In this document: piece by piece, positions 14,690 through 24,504 of the stretch
How positions within the stretch are numbered: the first letter of the stretch is position 1
Layout: each line of letters starts with the position of its first letter
Origin: UBA3478 sp046048095
GTDB lineage: Bacteria; Bacteroidota; Bacteroidia; Flavobacteriales; Flavobacteriaceae
DNA length: 27,459 bases
Direction: 5' to 3'
NCBI GenBank assembly: GCA_046048095.1
Contig: JBJOGS010000093.1
Coordinates: 1-27,459 of the forward strand
The notes under the pieces: generated by a model
What the model saw: only the letters and a program-made list of their open reading frames with translations
What the model was told of the DNA's origin: nothing
Database searches by the model: none
Made by a program: the position numbers and the translations under genes

Positions 14690-14764
14690 AATTGAGACAA
14701 AAGGACTCACAAAAGGGTTACAAATTGTTGTAGTTTAGAGGGAGTGGCCACCGTGTCATCTGCT

Positions 14765-15763
14765 ATGAAGAATCCGCTTTTAGAATTTTCTGATAAGGGC
14801 ATATATTGCCCAAAAGCTGATGTTTACTTAGACCCATGGAAACCGGTAGACAAGGCCATCATCTCGCATGCCCATGCCGATCATAGTCGATGGGGGCACG
14901 GCCAATACATTGCACACGAATATAGTCTGCCGATCATGCAACACCGTTTAGGCGCGATAACGGCAAGTGGAAAAAAATGGGGAGAAACCTTCAGCATTCA
15001 TGGCGTGCAATTTTCGCTTCATCCAGCTGGTCATATCGTTGGCTCTTCACAAATCAAAGCCTCATACAAAGGAGAAACTTGGGTTTTTTCAGGAGACTAC
15101 AAGGTACATGACGACCAGTATACCACCCCATTTGAACCACAAAAATGCGATGTATTTATCACAGAATGCACCTTTGGAATTCCGGCGTTTAGATGGCCCT
15201 CTCAAGCTGAAGTATTGGAGCAGATTCAACGCTGGTGGCACCATAATGCTTCGCAAGGAATCACCTCGGTGCTTTTCGGCTATTCGCTCGGAAAGGCACA
15301 GCGCTTGAGCTACCATTTAAACCATGCCATTGGACCTGTTTTATTGCATCCGACCATTTACGCCCACAACGAAGTCATCACCCAAATCAGTCCTCTTCCA
15401 TCACACCCCAAACTCGATGCGGCCTGGAGTACCAAAACGCATAAAGGCGCACTAATCATTGCTCCTCCGAACGCCCAAAATGGCGCCTGGCTAAAGAAAT
15501 GGGAACCCTTTAAAACGGCGGCAGCGAGCGGATGGATGGCTACTCGAGGGGCACGAAGAAGAAGAGGTTACGATACCGGATTCGTGCTCAGTGATCACTG
15601 TGATTTTAATGAACTCAACCGCGCTGTTGAGGCCACCGAAGCGGCATCAGTGATTTGCACCCACGGTTACACCGATATCTACGCGAAATACTTGAATAGC
15701 AAAGGGGTAAGAGCCACCACAGCAGATACGCCCTTTGAAGACGAGCCCAATGAATCCGAATAG
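14765..15763 (+). CDS. Ligase-associated DNA exonuclease (metallo-beta-lactamase fold)
   Basis: 332-residue nuclease-like protein of the beta-lactamase/beta-CASP class, related to mRNA 3'-end processing and SNM1 enzymes. It has the metal motif SHAHADH (34-40), His90 in HPAGHIVGSSQI, Asp111 in SGDYK, and later FGYSLGKAQR, LSDHCDF and THGYTDIY. It heads a cassette with ATP-dependent DNA ligase, Lhr-Core helicase and metallophosphoesterase, for which this exonuclease is the standard partner. ATG 14765 gives the usual N-terminus MKNPLLEFSDKGIYC; the GTG at 14744 would add seven unconserved residues. The ligase gene starts 5 nt after this stop. A near-match TAGTTTAG box lies at 14731-14738. Confidence 0.92.
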   Translation: MKNPLLEFSDKGIYCPKADVYLDPWKPVDKAIISHAHADHSRWGHGQYIAHEYSLPIMQHRLGAITASGKKWGETFSIHGVQFSLHPAGHIVGSSQIKASYKGETWVFSGDYKVHDDQYTTPFEPQKCDVFITECTFGIPAFRWPSQAEVLEQIQRWWHHNASQGITSVLFGYSLGKAQRLSYHLNHAIGPVLLHPTIYAHNEVITQISPLPSHPKLDAAWSTKTHKGALIIAPPNAQNGAWLKKWEPFKTAAASGWMATRGARRRRGYDTGFVLSDHCDFNELNRAVEATEAASVICTHGYTDIYAKYLNSKGVRATTADTPFEDEPNESE

Positions 15764-15768
15764 CTCAC

Positions 15769-17364
15769 ATGAAAGAATTTGCACGTTTAATTGAGGCCCT
15801 CGACCAAACTACCAAGACCAATGAGAAGGTAAGTGCACTAGCGCAATATTTCGAACACGCTTCAGATCGCGACAAGATTTGGGTGATTGCCCTGCTTTCA
15901 GGAAGAAGACCTCCGAGAGCCATAAATACAGCTTTACTTCGAGAATGGGCCGCCGAAGTTGCGGGCATTGAACTGTGGTTGTTCGAAGAAACGTATCATA
16001 TCGTTGGCGACTTGGCCGAAACCATAGCCCTATTGGTTGGCAAATCACCAGAAACGGCTTACGAAGAGGCCGCCTCGCTTAGTACTATACTCGAATCACT
16101 CATTCCTCTGAAAAAAGCAGAAGAAGCCGAAAAAAAAGCATTTGTAACCGCTTATTGGCAAAAGCTTGATTACCTCAGCTGCTTTGCTTTCAACAAGTTT
16201 TTTACTGGTGGCTTTCGCCTTGGTATCAGCCAACGCCTTATGACGAAGGCGCTCGAGAAGTACACAGGAATCGAGGCCGACGAAATCGCGCTGAAACTCA
16301 TGGGTGATTGGAACCCGCAGTCGGTCAGCTTTGAGACACTTATTCGCGCTGAAAATACTCAGGCCAAAGAGGCCAAACCCTATCCTTTTTACCTAGCTTA
16401 TCCGTTAGAAGAAGCGTTTAGTTCTCTCGGAGATCCCAAGAACTGGGCCATTGAACACAAATGGGACGGCATTCGCTCTCAGCTCGTGTACAGAAACAAT
16501 GCGCTTTACCTATGGTCGCGAGGCGAAGAATTGGTGAATGAAGTATTTCCAGAATTACAGTCATTGGTAGAACTGCTCGAGCGCTCATGCGTGCTTGACG
16601 GAGAACTCTTGGCCTATCAAGACGCTAAACCCCTTCCATTTTCTTTGCTACAGAAAAGACTTGGCCGAAAAAAAAACAGCGAAAAACTGCGTTCTGAAAT
16701 TCCGGTGGTCTTCATGGCCTATGATCTGCTAGAATTGGACGGCATCGACCTGAGGCATGAACCTTATGAAAGGCGGCGCAAACTATTGGAAGCGTTTTCA
16801 TTCAAAGGGGTGCTGCATCTGTCTGAACGCATCCAACCAGCGCACTGGAAAGAAGTCGCTGAAGAAAAAGAGCGCTCACATGTAAAAGGAAGTGAGGGAC
16901 TCATGTTGAAAAAGCTCGATTCACCTTATCGAGTGGGTAGAAAAAAAGGAGAATGGTACAAGTCGAAACGCGACCCCATGACCATTGACGCCGTGCTTAC
17001 CTATGCGATGAGAGGACACGGAAGAAGAAGCAACCTCTACACTGATTTTACTTTCGGACTGTGGCAGACCACGGCAGAAAACGACCTTGAACTAGTCACT
17101 TTCGCAAAAGCGTATTCAGGACTAACCGATAACGAGTTTATTGCCATCAACCAGTGGATAAAAAAGAATACTATTGCGCGATTCGGTCCCGTTCGTCAGG
17201 TCGTTCCGGAGCTGGTTTTTGAAATTGCGTTTGAGGGTATTGCGAAATCCTCTCGGCATAAAAGCGGCTATGCCACTCGATTTCCGCGTATACTGCGTTG
17301 GAGAAGAGACAAACCGATTGAAGAGGCGAACCACCTCGATGACTTAGAAGCACTGATTTCATGA
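15769..17364 (+). CDS. ATP-dependent DNA ligase
   Basis: 531-residue ligase that seals DNA nicks through an AMP-lysine intermediate. An N-terminal helical DNA-binding domain (about 1-205) precedes the nucleotidyltransferase core. Lys231 in EHKWDGIR is the AMP-accepting lysine of motif I. Motif III is in LDGELLAY (277-283), motif IIIa in VFMAYDLLELDG, motif IV EGLMLK (376-381), and motif V WYKSKRD (396-402). The OB-fold domain follows, including FGPVRQVVPELVFEIAFEGIA. There is no fused polymerase or phosphoesterase domain, so it is not LigD; those activities lie in separate neighbouring genes. Its stop overlaps the helicase start (ATGA). A repair role alongside a housekeeping NAD-dependent ligase is expected, but LigA is not in the window. 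Confidence 0.95.
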   Translation: MKEFARLIEALDQTTKTNEKVSALAQYFEHASDRDKIWVIALLSGRRPPRAINTALLREWAAEVAGIELWLFEETYHIVGDLAETIALLVGKSPETAYEEAASLSTILESLIPLKKAEEAEKKAFVTAYWQKLDYLSCFAFNKFFTGGFRLGISQRLMTKALEKYTGIEADEIALKLMGDWNPQSVSFETLIRAENTQAKEAKPYPFYLAYPLEEAFSSLGDPKNWAIEHKWDGIRSQLVYRNNALYLWSRGEELVNEVFPELQSLVELLERSCVLDGELLAYQDAKPLPFSLLQKRLGRKKNSEKLRSEIPVVFMAYDLLELDGIDLRHEPYERRRKLLEAFSFKGVLHLSERIQPAHWKEVAEEKERSHVKGSEGLMLKKLDSPYRVGRKKGEWYKSKRDPMTIDAVLTYAMRGHGRRSNLYTDFTFGLWQTTAENDLELVTFAKAYSGLTDNEFIAINQWIKKNTIARFGPVRQVVPELVFEIAFEGIAKSSRHKSGYATRFPRILRWRRDKPIEEANHLDDLEALIS

Positions 17365-19796
17365 AGAAAGACAACATTGAACGTGCGACTGAGTGGCTTC
17401 TTAGTCAAGGTTACCGTCCTTTTGAATTTCAGAAAGAATGTTGGAGTCATGTGAATAGCGAAAAAAATGGCTTGCTTATGGCTCCGACAGGCTCAGGAAA
17501 AACTTATGCACTTGGGCTGCCGCTCTTACAGCGTATAGACCCCTCGCGTCAAACACTTCAGGGGATTTGGATCACCCCTCTTCGTGCGCTCTCTTATGAG
17601 ATCTATCAAGCGCTAGAATATGCCAATCAATCTATGAAACTAGGATTAACCTTGGCACTGCGCAACGGAGACACCTCAGCGAAAGAACGGGCACATCAGC
17701 AACGCGTTCACCCGCATCTGTTGGTCACAACGCCTGAGAGCCTACACCTCATGCTCTCCTCTAAGGGTTATAGTAAGCGGCTCAATCGAATGAAAATGAT
17801 AGTTGTAGATGAATGGCACGACCTAATGGGAAGTAAACGTGGGGTCCTCATCGAGCTCGCCTTGTCAAGACTGAAAACACTCTCTAGCAACCTTCAACTT
17901 TGGGGAATAACAGCCACGCTCAAAGATGAACATTTGGCCCTTGAAATGCTCTCAGGGTGCACTGCTACGCCCACAGACTGGATCTGCATTCGAGCAAATC
18001 TTAAAAAAGAAATCCGCATTGTCCCTCTTATTCCTGAGAAAATAGAACGGTTTCCTTGGAGGGGACACCTTGGCATCCACTTGATTGCTCAGGTACTCCA
18101 ATGCATTCGTCTTCACAAAACCGTTCTCATTTTTACCAATACGCGAAGTCAATGCGAGATATGGTACCAGCGTTTACTGGAAGAAGCGCCTGAACTTGCA
18201 GGTGAAATCGCCATGCACCACAGCTCTATGGATCGTAAAACGCGTATGTGGGTAGAAAATGCCATTAGAAACGAATCCCTGAAGGCCGTTGTATGTACAT
18301 CAAGTCTAGACTTGGGCGTGGATTTTGCTCCTGTAGAGGCAATCGTTCAAATTGGAGGACCAAAAGGCATTGCGCGTTTCATGCAAAGAGCAGGTCGCAG
18401 CGGCCATCAACCGGGGGTGCCGAGTTTGGTCTACTTCGTTCCTACGCACGCCATAGAATTAATTGAGTCCGCGGCATTGAGAAAAGCGGTGGCTGAAAAA
18501 GCAATGGAGAATCCGACTCCGTATCTTTTAAGTTACGACGTACTTATTCAATATTGCTGCACTTTGGCAGTCTCAGAGGGATATAAAGAAGCGAGGCTTT
18601 TTGAAGAAGTGAAATCGACCCATTGCTATCAGTCCCTGAGCATCGAGGACTGGAAATGGATCCAAAACTTTCTAGTTCAAGGCAGCCAAAGCCTCGCCTC
18701 TTATGACGAATACAAAAAGGTCACACGTAATGAACAGCAACTGATGGTGATCGAAAATCGCGGTGTGGCCATGCGGCATCGTTTACAAATCGGCACCATA
18801 GTTTCAGATGCCGCCCTGCAAGTAGTCTTTCAAAGTGGCGGATTTATAGGCACGGTTGAAGAGTGGTTTGCCTCACAATTAAAAGCGGGAGATGTGTTTA
18901 CTTTCGCCGGAAGAAATTTAGAATTCATCCGACTTAAAGAACTCAAGGTGATCGTGAAACGCGCCATGCACAAACCAGCCAAGGTTCCTTCGTGGATGGG
19001 CGGAAGGCTTTCGTTCTCTTCTGAAATGTCAACCCTTCTAAAAGAAGCCATGCAACAGGCCCACCAAATCGAAGCTGAACAAGATGCCGAAATTCGAGCG
19101 CTTCGACCGATTTTTGAACGCCAAAAAAAAGAAAGCTACTTACCTAAAGCCAATGAATTTTTAATCGAGGTATTTCAAACCAAAGAGGGGTACCATCACG
19201 TTTTTTACCCGTTTGAAGGAAGGTTTGTACATGAAGCGATCGCCAATTTACTCGCCTACCGCATTAGCCTTTTGCACCCTCTGAGTTGCACGCTAGCCTA
19301 CAACGATTACGGATTCGAAATATTGGCTACCGCACCAATCGACATCAACGCGTTGTATGAGAATAACTTATGGGACAGCAGACACCTCTTCGAAGACCTC
19401 TATAACAGCCTCAATATCACTGAAATGTCTCGAAGAACATTCCGAGACATTGCCGTAATCAGTCAATTGATATTCACGGGATATCCTCACAAAACCGTTA
19501 AAACAAAACACCTGCAAAGCAGCAGTCAATTACTCTTCGAGGTTTTCAAATCTCACGAGCCTGACAACTTGCTCTATCTTCAAGCAAAGCGTGAAACGCT
19601 CGAACACAAACTTGAAGAAGGCCGATTAATTCAGGTCTTAGATCGTATCGCACAAATCGATCCACTAGTGGCGTATTGCAATTTACCCACCCCTTTTTCA
19701 TTTCCGATCATCACTGACCGCTTGCGCGAAAAACTGTCCAACGAAAAGCTTGCTGATCGCATTCGTAAAATGGTGGCCAAACTTGAGCGCTCATGA
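17361..19796 (+). CDS. Ligase-associated DEXH box helicase (Lhr-Core type)
   Basis: 811-residue superfamily 2 helicase. Walker A is APTGSGKT (41-48), motif II is DEWH (150-153) with the helicase-specific tail DLMGSKRG, motif III is ITATLKDEH, and motif VI is QRAGRSGHQPG. The order (two RecA domains, winged helix, Lhr-Core beta domain) and the length match the Lhr-Core proteins, which translocate 3' to 5' on single-stranded DNA in studied homologues. It lacks the long C-terminal extension of full-length Lhr. ATG 17361 overlaps the ligase TGA, and its own TGA overlaps the next ATG, so the cassette is tightly coupled. Confidence 0.94.
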   Translation: MKKDNIERATEWLLSQGYRPFEFQKECWSHVNSEKNGLLMAPTGSGKTYALGLPLLQRIDPSRQTLQGIWITPLRALSYEIYQALEYANQSMKLGLTLALRNGDTSAKERAHQQRVHPHLLVTTPESLHLMLSSKGYSKRLNRMKMIVVDEWHDLMGSKRGVLIELALSRLKTLSSNLQLWGITATLKDEHLALEMLSGCTATPTDWICIRANLKKEIRIVPLIPEKIERFPWRGHLGIHLIAQVLQCIRLHKTVLIFTNTRSQCEIWYQRLLEEAPELAGEIAMHHSSMDRKTRMWVENAIRNESLKAVVCTSSLDLGVDFAPVEAIVQIGGPKGIARFMQRAGRSGHQPGVPSLVYFVPTHAIELIESAALRKAVAEKAMENPTPYLLSYDVLIQYCCTLAVSEGYKEARLFEEVKSTHCYQSLSIEDWKWIQNFLVQGSQSLASYDEYKKVTRNEQQLMVIENRGVAMRHRLQIGTIVSDAALQVVFQSGGFIGTVEEWFASQLKAGDVFTFAGRNLEFIRLKELKVIVKRAMHKPAKVPSWMGGRLSFSSEMSTLLKEAMQQAHQIEAEQDAEIRALRPIFERQKKESYLPKANEFLIEVFQTKEGYHHVFYPFEGRFVHEAIANLLAYRISLLHPLSCTLAYNDYGFEILATAPIDINALYENNLWDSRHLFEDLYNSLNITEMSRRTFRDIAVISQLIFTGYPHKTVKTKHLQSSSQLLFEVFKSHEPDNLLYLQAKRETLEHKLEEGRLIQVLDRIAQIDPLVAYCNLPTPFSFPIITDRLREKLSNEKLADRIRKMVAKLERS

Positions 19797-20425
19797 ATCC
19801 AACCATTGAATTTGCCAACCAAGAATTTGTACTTGATCCAAGTGGAGCACTTTTTTGGCCCACCAAAAAGTCGGTAATTCTAAGCGATGTGCATCTGGGC
19901 AAGGTAGCTCATTTTCGAAAACACGGCACCGCCCTACCCCTAAAGGCGCAAGAAGAAAACTATAAGCGTTTAGAACAACTCTTTGATCGCTATCGGCCAG
20001 AGCAATGGCTTATTCTAGGCGACCTATTTCACGCTGAATGGAACCAAGAGTGGGTTCTTTTTGAAGCATTTGTAGGTAAGCACCCCTGCGCCTATCAATT
20101 AATCATTGGAAACCACGACATCATCGACCTAGAGCGCTTTCGTGCCCTAGACATTGAAGTACTAGAAAGTACGCGTATTGAAGGGATCACCTTCGCGCAT
20201 TACCCTGAACATGAAAGTGCCAATCATCGTATAAGTGGACACCTTCATCCTAGTATCCGCCTTCAACTTGGCCCGTCAGAAAAACGCTCGCTCAAATGCT
20301 TTTACATCAAGAATAAACAGCTCGTGCTGCCTGCCTTCGGATATTTCACCGGCATCTCTCGAATTAAAAAAGCCGAAGTAGATACGGTTTATGTCATTGC
20401 AGAAGACCAGGTTATTGCTATTTAG
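19793..20425 (+). CDS. pdeM: Ligase-associated metallophosphoesterase (PdeM-like)
   Basis: 210-residue calcineurin-like phosphoesterase. All metal motifs are present: Asp32 and His34 in SDVHLGK, GDLFH (76-80), GNHD (106-109), His136 in FAHYPEH, and GHLHP (149-153). Homologues in the same gene set are Mn2+-dependent phosphodiesterases, and the preferred natural substrate remains unclear. Its ATG overlaps the helicase stop by 4 nt. It is the last gene of the exonuclease-ligase-helicase-phosphoesterase cassette, and mfd begins 21 nt later. Confidence 0.92.
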   Translation: MNPTIEFANQEFVLDPSGALFWPTKKSVILSDVHLGKVAHFRKHGTALPLKAQEENYKRLEQLFDRYRPEQWLILGDLFHAEWNQEWVLFEAFVGKHPCAYQLIIGNHDIIDLERFRALDIEVLESTRIEGITFAHYPEHESANHRISGHLHPSIRLQLGPSEKRSLKCFYIKNKQLVLPAFGYFTGISRIKKAEVDTVYVIAEDQVIAI

Positions 20426-20429
20426 CACC

Positions 20430-20437
20430 TATCTTTG
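20430..20437 (+). promoter_or_regulatory. Candidate -7 box (TATCTTTG) just before mfd
   Basis: Exact TAnnTTTG match in the 21-nt gap between the phosphoesterase stop and the mfd ATG. Transcription from it would begin only a few bases before the start codon. No -33 TTG at the usual spacing, so it could be chance. Confidence 0.33.
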
Positions 20438-20446
20438 CCGCGCGCT

Positions 20447-23400
20447 ATGAGCCAAGTCCTGAACGATATTCTGTTACGCTTTTCTGAGGGAGCCACCTTT
20501 AAATCTCTGCAAAAGAAACTCGAAGAGAAGGGGATTCATCCCATAAACGGATTCATTGGCAGCAGCTTTTCAATCCATGCCGCATCACTATTTAGACAAT
20601 CGAATCGCTCTCAGGTAATTATTGCCCTAGACAAAGAACAAGCGGCCTACATTCAAAACGACCTTCAATACCTACTACCCGATCAGCAGGTACTTTTCTA
20701 TCCTGCCTCTCATCGCAGACCTTATGAAATTGAAGAAGTGGATAATGCCAATGTTCTTCTGCGTTCTGAGGTGATACAAACCCTTCAGCAAAGAAAAAGT
20801 GCGGTTTTGGTGGTCACCTATGCCGATGCCCTTTTGGAGAAGACAATCAGCCCACAGGCCTTTGAAAAACAGCACCTCACCCTTCATGTCAATGAGGCCA
20901 TTTCGCTAGACTTTCTAAATGAAACACTTTTTGAATACGACTTTGAACGGGTAGACTTCGTCAGTGAACCCGGTGATTTTTCAGTACGCGGGGGCATTGT
21001 GGATGTCTTTTCATATTCGAATGAATTTCCGTTTCGCATTGAGTTTTTTGGCGACCAAATCGAGAGCATTCGCACCTTTGATCCAGAAACGCAACTCTCA
21101 ATTTCAACAGTAGATTCGATTGATTTAGTCGCAAATATCGACCGACGCGCATCGGACGAAATGACACAAAGAGTTCCGTTTCTCTCACATTTCGATTCAG
21201 AACACACCGTATTGATCACTTATGAGATGAAAGTGATCAGTGAGACGATTCAGCGCTTGTACGAAAAAGGTGAAAAGCAATTCAAGGCCCTTAAAAGCCC
21301 CCTACAACACGCCAAGCCTCAAGACCTCTTTTGCAGTGGACCTGATTTTATTGAACAATGCCAATCTTTTATTGGCCTGAATCACACCTCAGAACAAGGC
21401 GCTGAAATCGCATTTGATCAAAAGCCGCAACCCGCCTTTAACAAGCGATTTGATTTGCTTTGGGAAGATCTGAAACAGAAATCCGAAGAAGGATACGATT
21501 GCCTCATCTTATGTTCATCTACGCATCAAGTTGAACGATTTAACGAACTTCATGCGGCCCACCACGAACGAATTGCGTACGAAACGCGCATACTGCCCCT
21601 TCACGAGGGATTCATAGACCATGAACTGAAACTTTGCTACTATACAGACCATCAGATCTTTGAACGGTATCACAAGTTCAATTTGAGAGGTTCGAGCTCG
21701 AAAAAGCAAGGACTTTCTCTTAAAGAACTAAACAATCTTGAACTTGGTGATTTCGTGACTCATATCGACCACGGGATCGGAAAGTTCGCTGGCCTTCAAA
21801 AAATCGAAGTGGAAGGAAGATGGCAAGAAGCCATTAAGCTCATTTACGGAGATAGAGATATGCTCTATGTGAGCATTCATTCGTTGCACAAGGTCGCCAA
21901 ATTCAACGGTAAAGACGGAGCTCCGGTAAAATTGTACAAACTCGGAAGCGGCGCATGGAAGAAAATCAAACACAAAACCAAAGAGCATGTCAAGAAGGTC
22001 GCTTTTGACCTGATAGAGGTCTACGCAAAACGCAAATTGAGAAAAGGATTTGCGTATGCCCCTGATAGCTACCTTCAGCATGAACTCGAGGCCTCATTTA
22101 TCTACGAAGACACTCCTGATCAAGAAAAGGCCACCCTCGAGGTAAAGGCCGACATGGAAAGTGATCGCCCTATGGATCGCTTAGTTTGTGGAGACGTTGG
22201 TTTTGGAAAAACAGAGGTGGCCATTCGCGCCGCATTCAAAGCGGTAGACAATGGCAAGCAGGTGGCAGTGCTTGTTCCGACTACCCTACTTGCATTTCAG
22301 CACGCCAACACCTTTAAAAAGCGTTTAGAAAATTTGCCGGTAACTGTAGATTTTCTGAACCGCTTCAGAAGTCCTTCAGAGAAAAAAGATATTCTAGAAC
22401 GCCTGAAAGCGGGTAAGATTGATATTCTTATTGGCACACACCAGATTGTCAATGCCTCAGTTACCTTTAAAGACCTTGGGCTGCTGGTTGTCGATGAAGA
22501 ACAAAAATTTGGGGTTTCGGTCAAAGAGAAAATAAAGTCATTCAAAGCCGAAATTGACGTACTCACGCTTACCGCCACCCCAATTCCTCGCACCCTACAA
22601 TTCAGCCTCATGGCTGCTCGAGACTTATCAGTAATTAGCACCCCGCCGCCGAATCGATACCCGATTGAAAGTCGCGTGATTCGCTTTGATCAAGAAGTCA
22701 TTAGAGATGCCATTCGAGAAGAGATCGAGCGCTCTGGACAGGTTTACTTTATCCACAATCGCATCGAAAACATGAAAGAAATGGCCGGGATGCTGCAACG
22801 ACTTGTTCCGGATGCACGCATACGTACAGGACACGGCCAAATGGACGGAAACGCGCTGGAAGAATTAATGCTCGATTTTATGAATGGTGCTTTTGACGTA
22901 CTGGTTTCAACGACGATTGTAGAGAGCGGCTTAGACATTCCAAACGCCAACACCATTCTCATTCACAATGCCCATACCTTCGGTCTAAGTGATTTGCATC
23001 AAATGCGGGGTCGCGTAGGGCGAACCAATAAAAAGGCCTTCTGTTATTTTATTACAGATAGCTTTGAAACGCTTACTGCAGAGGCGCGAAAACGTATGGA
23101 GGCCCTAGCCCGATACACTGAGCTTGGCAGTGGTTTTCAGATTGCAATGAAAGATCTAGAAATTCGCGGAGCCGGAGACCTGCTAGGAGGTGCCCAAAGC
23201 GGATTCATTAACGAAATCGGTTTCGATACCTATCAAAAAATTGTAGCCGAGGCCATCGAAGAATTAAAACAGAACGAATTCAAGTCCCTATACCAAGACG
23301 ATCAGCAAGAAGAATCCATCGCTAATTACGTAAGCGATGTCACCATCGACACCGATCTAGCGCTTTTATTTCCGGATTACTACATCAATTCGGTGACCGA

Positions 23401-23788
23401 ACGACTCACCCTATATCGCGAACTCAGTACACTGCGAGAAAAAAGTGAGATCGCCGCATTTAAAACGAGACTCATTGATCGCTTTGGTCCCTTACCCGAA
23501 GAAGCCGAAGGATTGATGCATTCTGTCTTACTTAAAGAAACCGCTAAAAATCTGGGAATAGAAAAAATTGTCTTCAAGAGAGAAACCCTCATCGGTTACT
23601 TTTTAGCAGATGGCCAATCTCCTTTCTTCCAAAGTTCAATCTTTCAGCAACTGTTAGCGAAATCCTCCTCGCTAAACTGTCAAATAAAAGAGAAGAAGAC
23701 AGCCGCGGGCCCCATCCTACTCATACGCTTTGACGGCATTAAAACACTAGAGGCGGCAGGCGCAGCTTTAGCTCAATTGCTCGATTAA
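20447..23788 (+). CDS. mfd: Transcription-repair coupling factor
   Basis: Translocase that removes RNA polymerase stalled at DNA lesions and recruits UvrA for nucleotide excision repair. 1113 residues from ATG 20447, close to the usual length. An N-terminal UvrB-like region precedes the RNA polymerase-interaction domain around LELGDFVTHIDHGIGKFAGL. The RecG-like motor follows, with Walker A GDVGFGKT (582-589), DEEQ (683-686), TATPIPRTLQ and QMRGRVGRTNKKAFCY, and then the C-terminal TRCF domain (LYRELSTL). The TTG at 20435 would add four residues and is not needed. It follows the four-gene repair cassette at 21 nt. The convergent ACT-domain gene ends 11 nt away, and I see no clear terminator between them. 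Confidence 0.97.
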   Translation: MSQVLNDILLRFSEGATFKSLQKKLEEKGIHPINGFIGSSFSIHAASLFRQSNRSQVIIALDKEQAAYIQNDLQYLLPDQQVLFYPASHRRPYEIEEVDNANVLLRSEVIQTLQQRKSAVLVVTYADALLEKTISPQAFEKQHLTLHVNEAISLDFLNETLFEYDFERVDFVSEPGDFSVRGGIVDVFSYSNEFPFRIEFFGDQIESIRTFDPETQLSISTVDSIDLVANIDRRASDEMTQRVPFLSHFDSEHTVLITYEMKVISETIQRLYEKGEKQFKALKSPLQHAKPQDLFCSGPDFIEQCQSFIGLNHTSEQGAEIAFDQKPQPAFNKRFDLLWEDLKQKSEEGYDCLILCSSTHQVERFNELHAAHHERIAYETRILPLHEGFIDHELKLCYYTDHQIFERYHKFNLRGSSSKKQGLSLKELNNLELGDFVTHIDHGIGKFAGLQKIEVEGRWQEAIKLIYGDRDMLYVSIHSLHKVAKFNGKDGAPVKLYKLGSGAWKKIKHKTKEHVKKVAFDLIEVYAKRKLRKGFAYAPDSYLQHELEASFIYEDTPDQEKATLEVKADMESDRPMDRLVCGDVGFGKTEVAIRAAFKAVDNGKQVAVLVPTTLLAFQHANTFKKRLENLPVTVDFLNRFRSPSEKKDILERLKAGKIDILIGTHQIVNASVTFKDLGLLVVDEEQKFGVSVKEKIKSFKAEIDVLTLTATPIPRTLQFSLMAARDLSVISTPPPNRYPIESRVIRFDQEVIRDAIREEIERSGQVYFIHNRIENMKEMAGMLQRLVPDARIRTGHGQMDGNALEELMLDFMNGAFDVLVSTTIVESGLDIPNANTILIHNAHTFGLSDLHQMRGRVGRTNKKAFCYFITDSFETLTAEARKRMEALARYTELGSGFQIAMKDLEIRGAGDLLGGAQSGFINEIGFDTYQKIVAEAIEELKQNEFKSLYQDDQQEESIANYVSDVTIDTDLALLFPDYYINSVTERLTLYRELSTLREKSEIAAFKTRLIDRFGPLPEEAEGLMHSVLLKETAKNLGIEKIVFKRETLIGYFLADGQSPFFQSSIFQQLLAKSSSLNCQIKEKKTAAGPILLIRFDGIKTLEAAGAALAQLLD

Positions 23789-23799
23789 GGGTCTTAAAT

Positions 23800-24465
23800 C
23801 TATAAGGACTTAAGCGCTTTTATAACCTTAAACGCTTTATCTGCTTCGGGATCATCGACAATTATGGTGAACTCATTCGTAGTAGAAATCACCTCATGTA
23901 GCACAATACCTTCCCAGGCAAGTCGTTGAAATATGAAATAGTAGATACCCGGAACCGTAACATTTTCATGGGGTAGGCGGACAGTTACCGAGGCTAGATT
24001 TTTTACCTTCTGAGTAAGCCGCTCCATCTTGAATAACTCGTCAATAAACGCCTCTAAACGATCGCTAGTCACAATGTTGATTTCATTCACCCCTCTTGAA
24101 GAGGTATAGAATACGTCAGGCATGCGGTGCACCTCACGCATGAGCTCAGCCTGTTTTTCGAGTATGGACTCTGAGGTCAAGAACGTATAGTCGACCAAAG
24201 AAGATCGGACAGTGATCTCTCCAATATCCTTGAGCACTTTAACAATTTTATGCGTGGCTCGAAACTCTAAATGCTCAGAAAGACGCTTTAAGGCCATAAC
24301 AATCGCACCTTCACGAACTTCTTTACCTAACACTGCTTCGATCTCAGGTCTTATTTGTCTTGAGAGCGAGGTCAAATTAATGATTCCCTCAGCTAAAGCA
24401 GTCTGCAAAAAGGGTTTACGGTGAATGACATTTTCGACAACTGAAGAGATCGTTTTCATAAGCAT
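23800..24465 (-). CDS. ACT-domain regulatory protein (COG2150-like), target unknown
   Basis: 221-residue protein without a catalytic motif. The N-terminal part (about 10-85) is helical and includes LAEGIINLTSLSRQIRPEI and GAIVMALKRL, which look like a winged-helix-type or helical regulatory domain. A middle part (about 85-155) is alpha/beta. The last 60 residues (about 160-221) read as an ACT domain, ending with the FTIIVDDPEADKAFKVIKAL stretch. ACT domains bind amino acids or similar small ligands, and the closest recalled group is predicted amino-acid-metabolism regulators. It may be annotated as aspartate kinase by similarity but lacks the kinase domain. ATG 24465 is used; ATG 24459 (MKTISS) is equally plausible. 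It follows the YraN gene with a palindrome between them. Confidence 0.72.
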   Translation of the reverse strand: MLMKTISSVVENVIHRKPFLQTALAEGIINLTSLSRQIRPEIEAVLGKEVREGAIVMALKRLSEHLEFRATHKIVKVLKDIGEITVRSSLVDYTFLTSESILEKQAELMREVHRMPDVFYTSSRGVNEINIVTSDRLEAFIDELFKMERLTQKVKNLASVTVRLPHENVTVPGIYYFIFQRLAWEGIVLHEVISTTNEFTIIVDDPEADKAFKVIKALKSL

Positions 24466-24482
24466 CTTAATTATTCAACTTT

Positions 24483-24500
24483 ATGTTTTAAATAAAACAT
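24483..24500. promoter_or_regulatory. 18-bp palindrome upstream of the ACT-domain gene
   Basis: ATGTTTTA and TAAAACAT flank a 2-nt centre, a perfect 8-bp inverted repeat. It lies just downstream of a minus-strand TATATTTG box, about where transcription would start, and 18 nt before the start codon. That position suits an operator; a weak AT-rich terminator for the upstream gene is the alternative. Confidence 0.42.
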
Positions 24501-24504
24501 TTTG

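Noticed and set aside
20435..20446. mfd start at TTG 20435
   Set aside because: It lies inside the -7-like box; ATG 20447 is a better start with a usual N-terminus.
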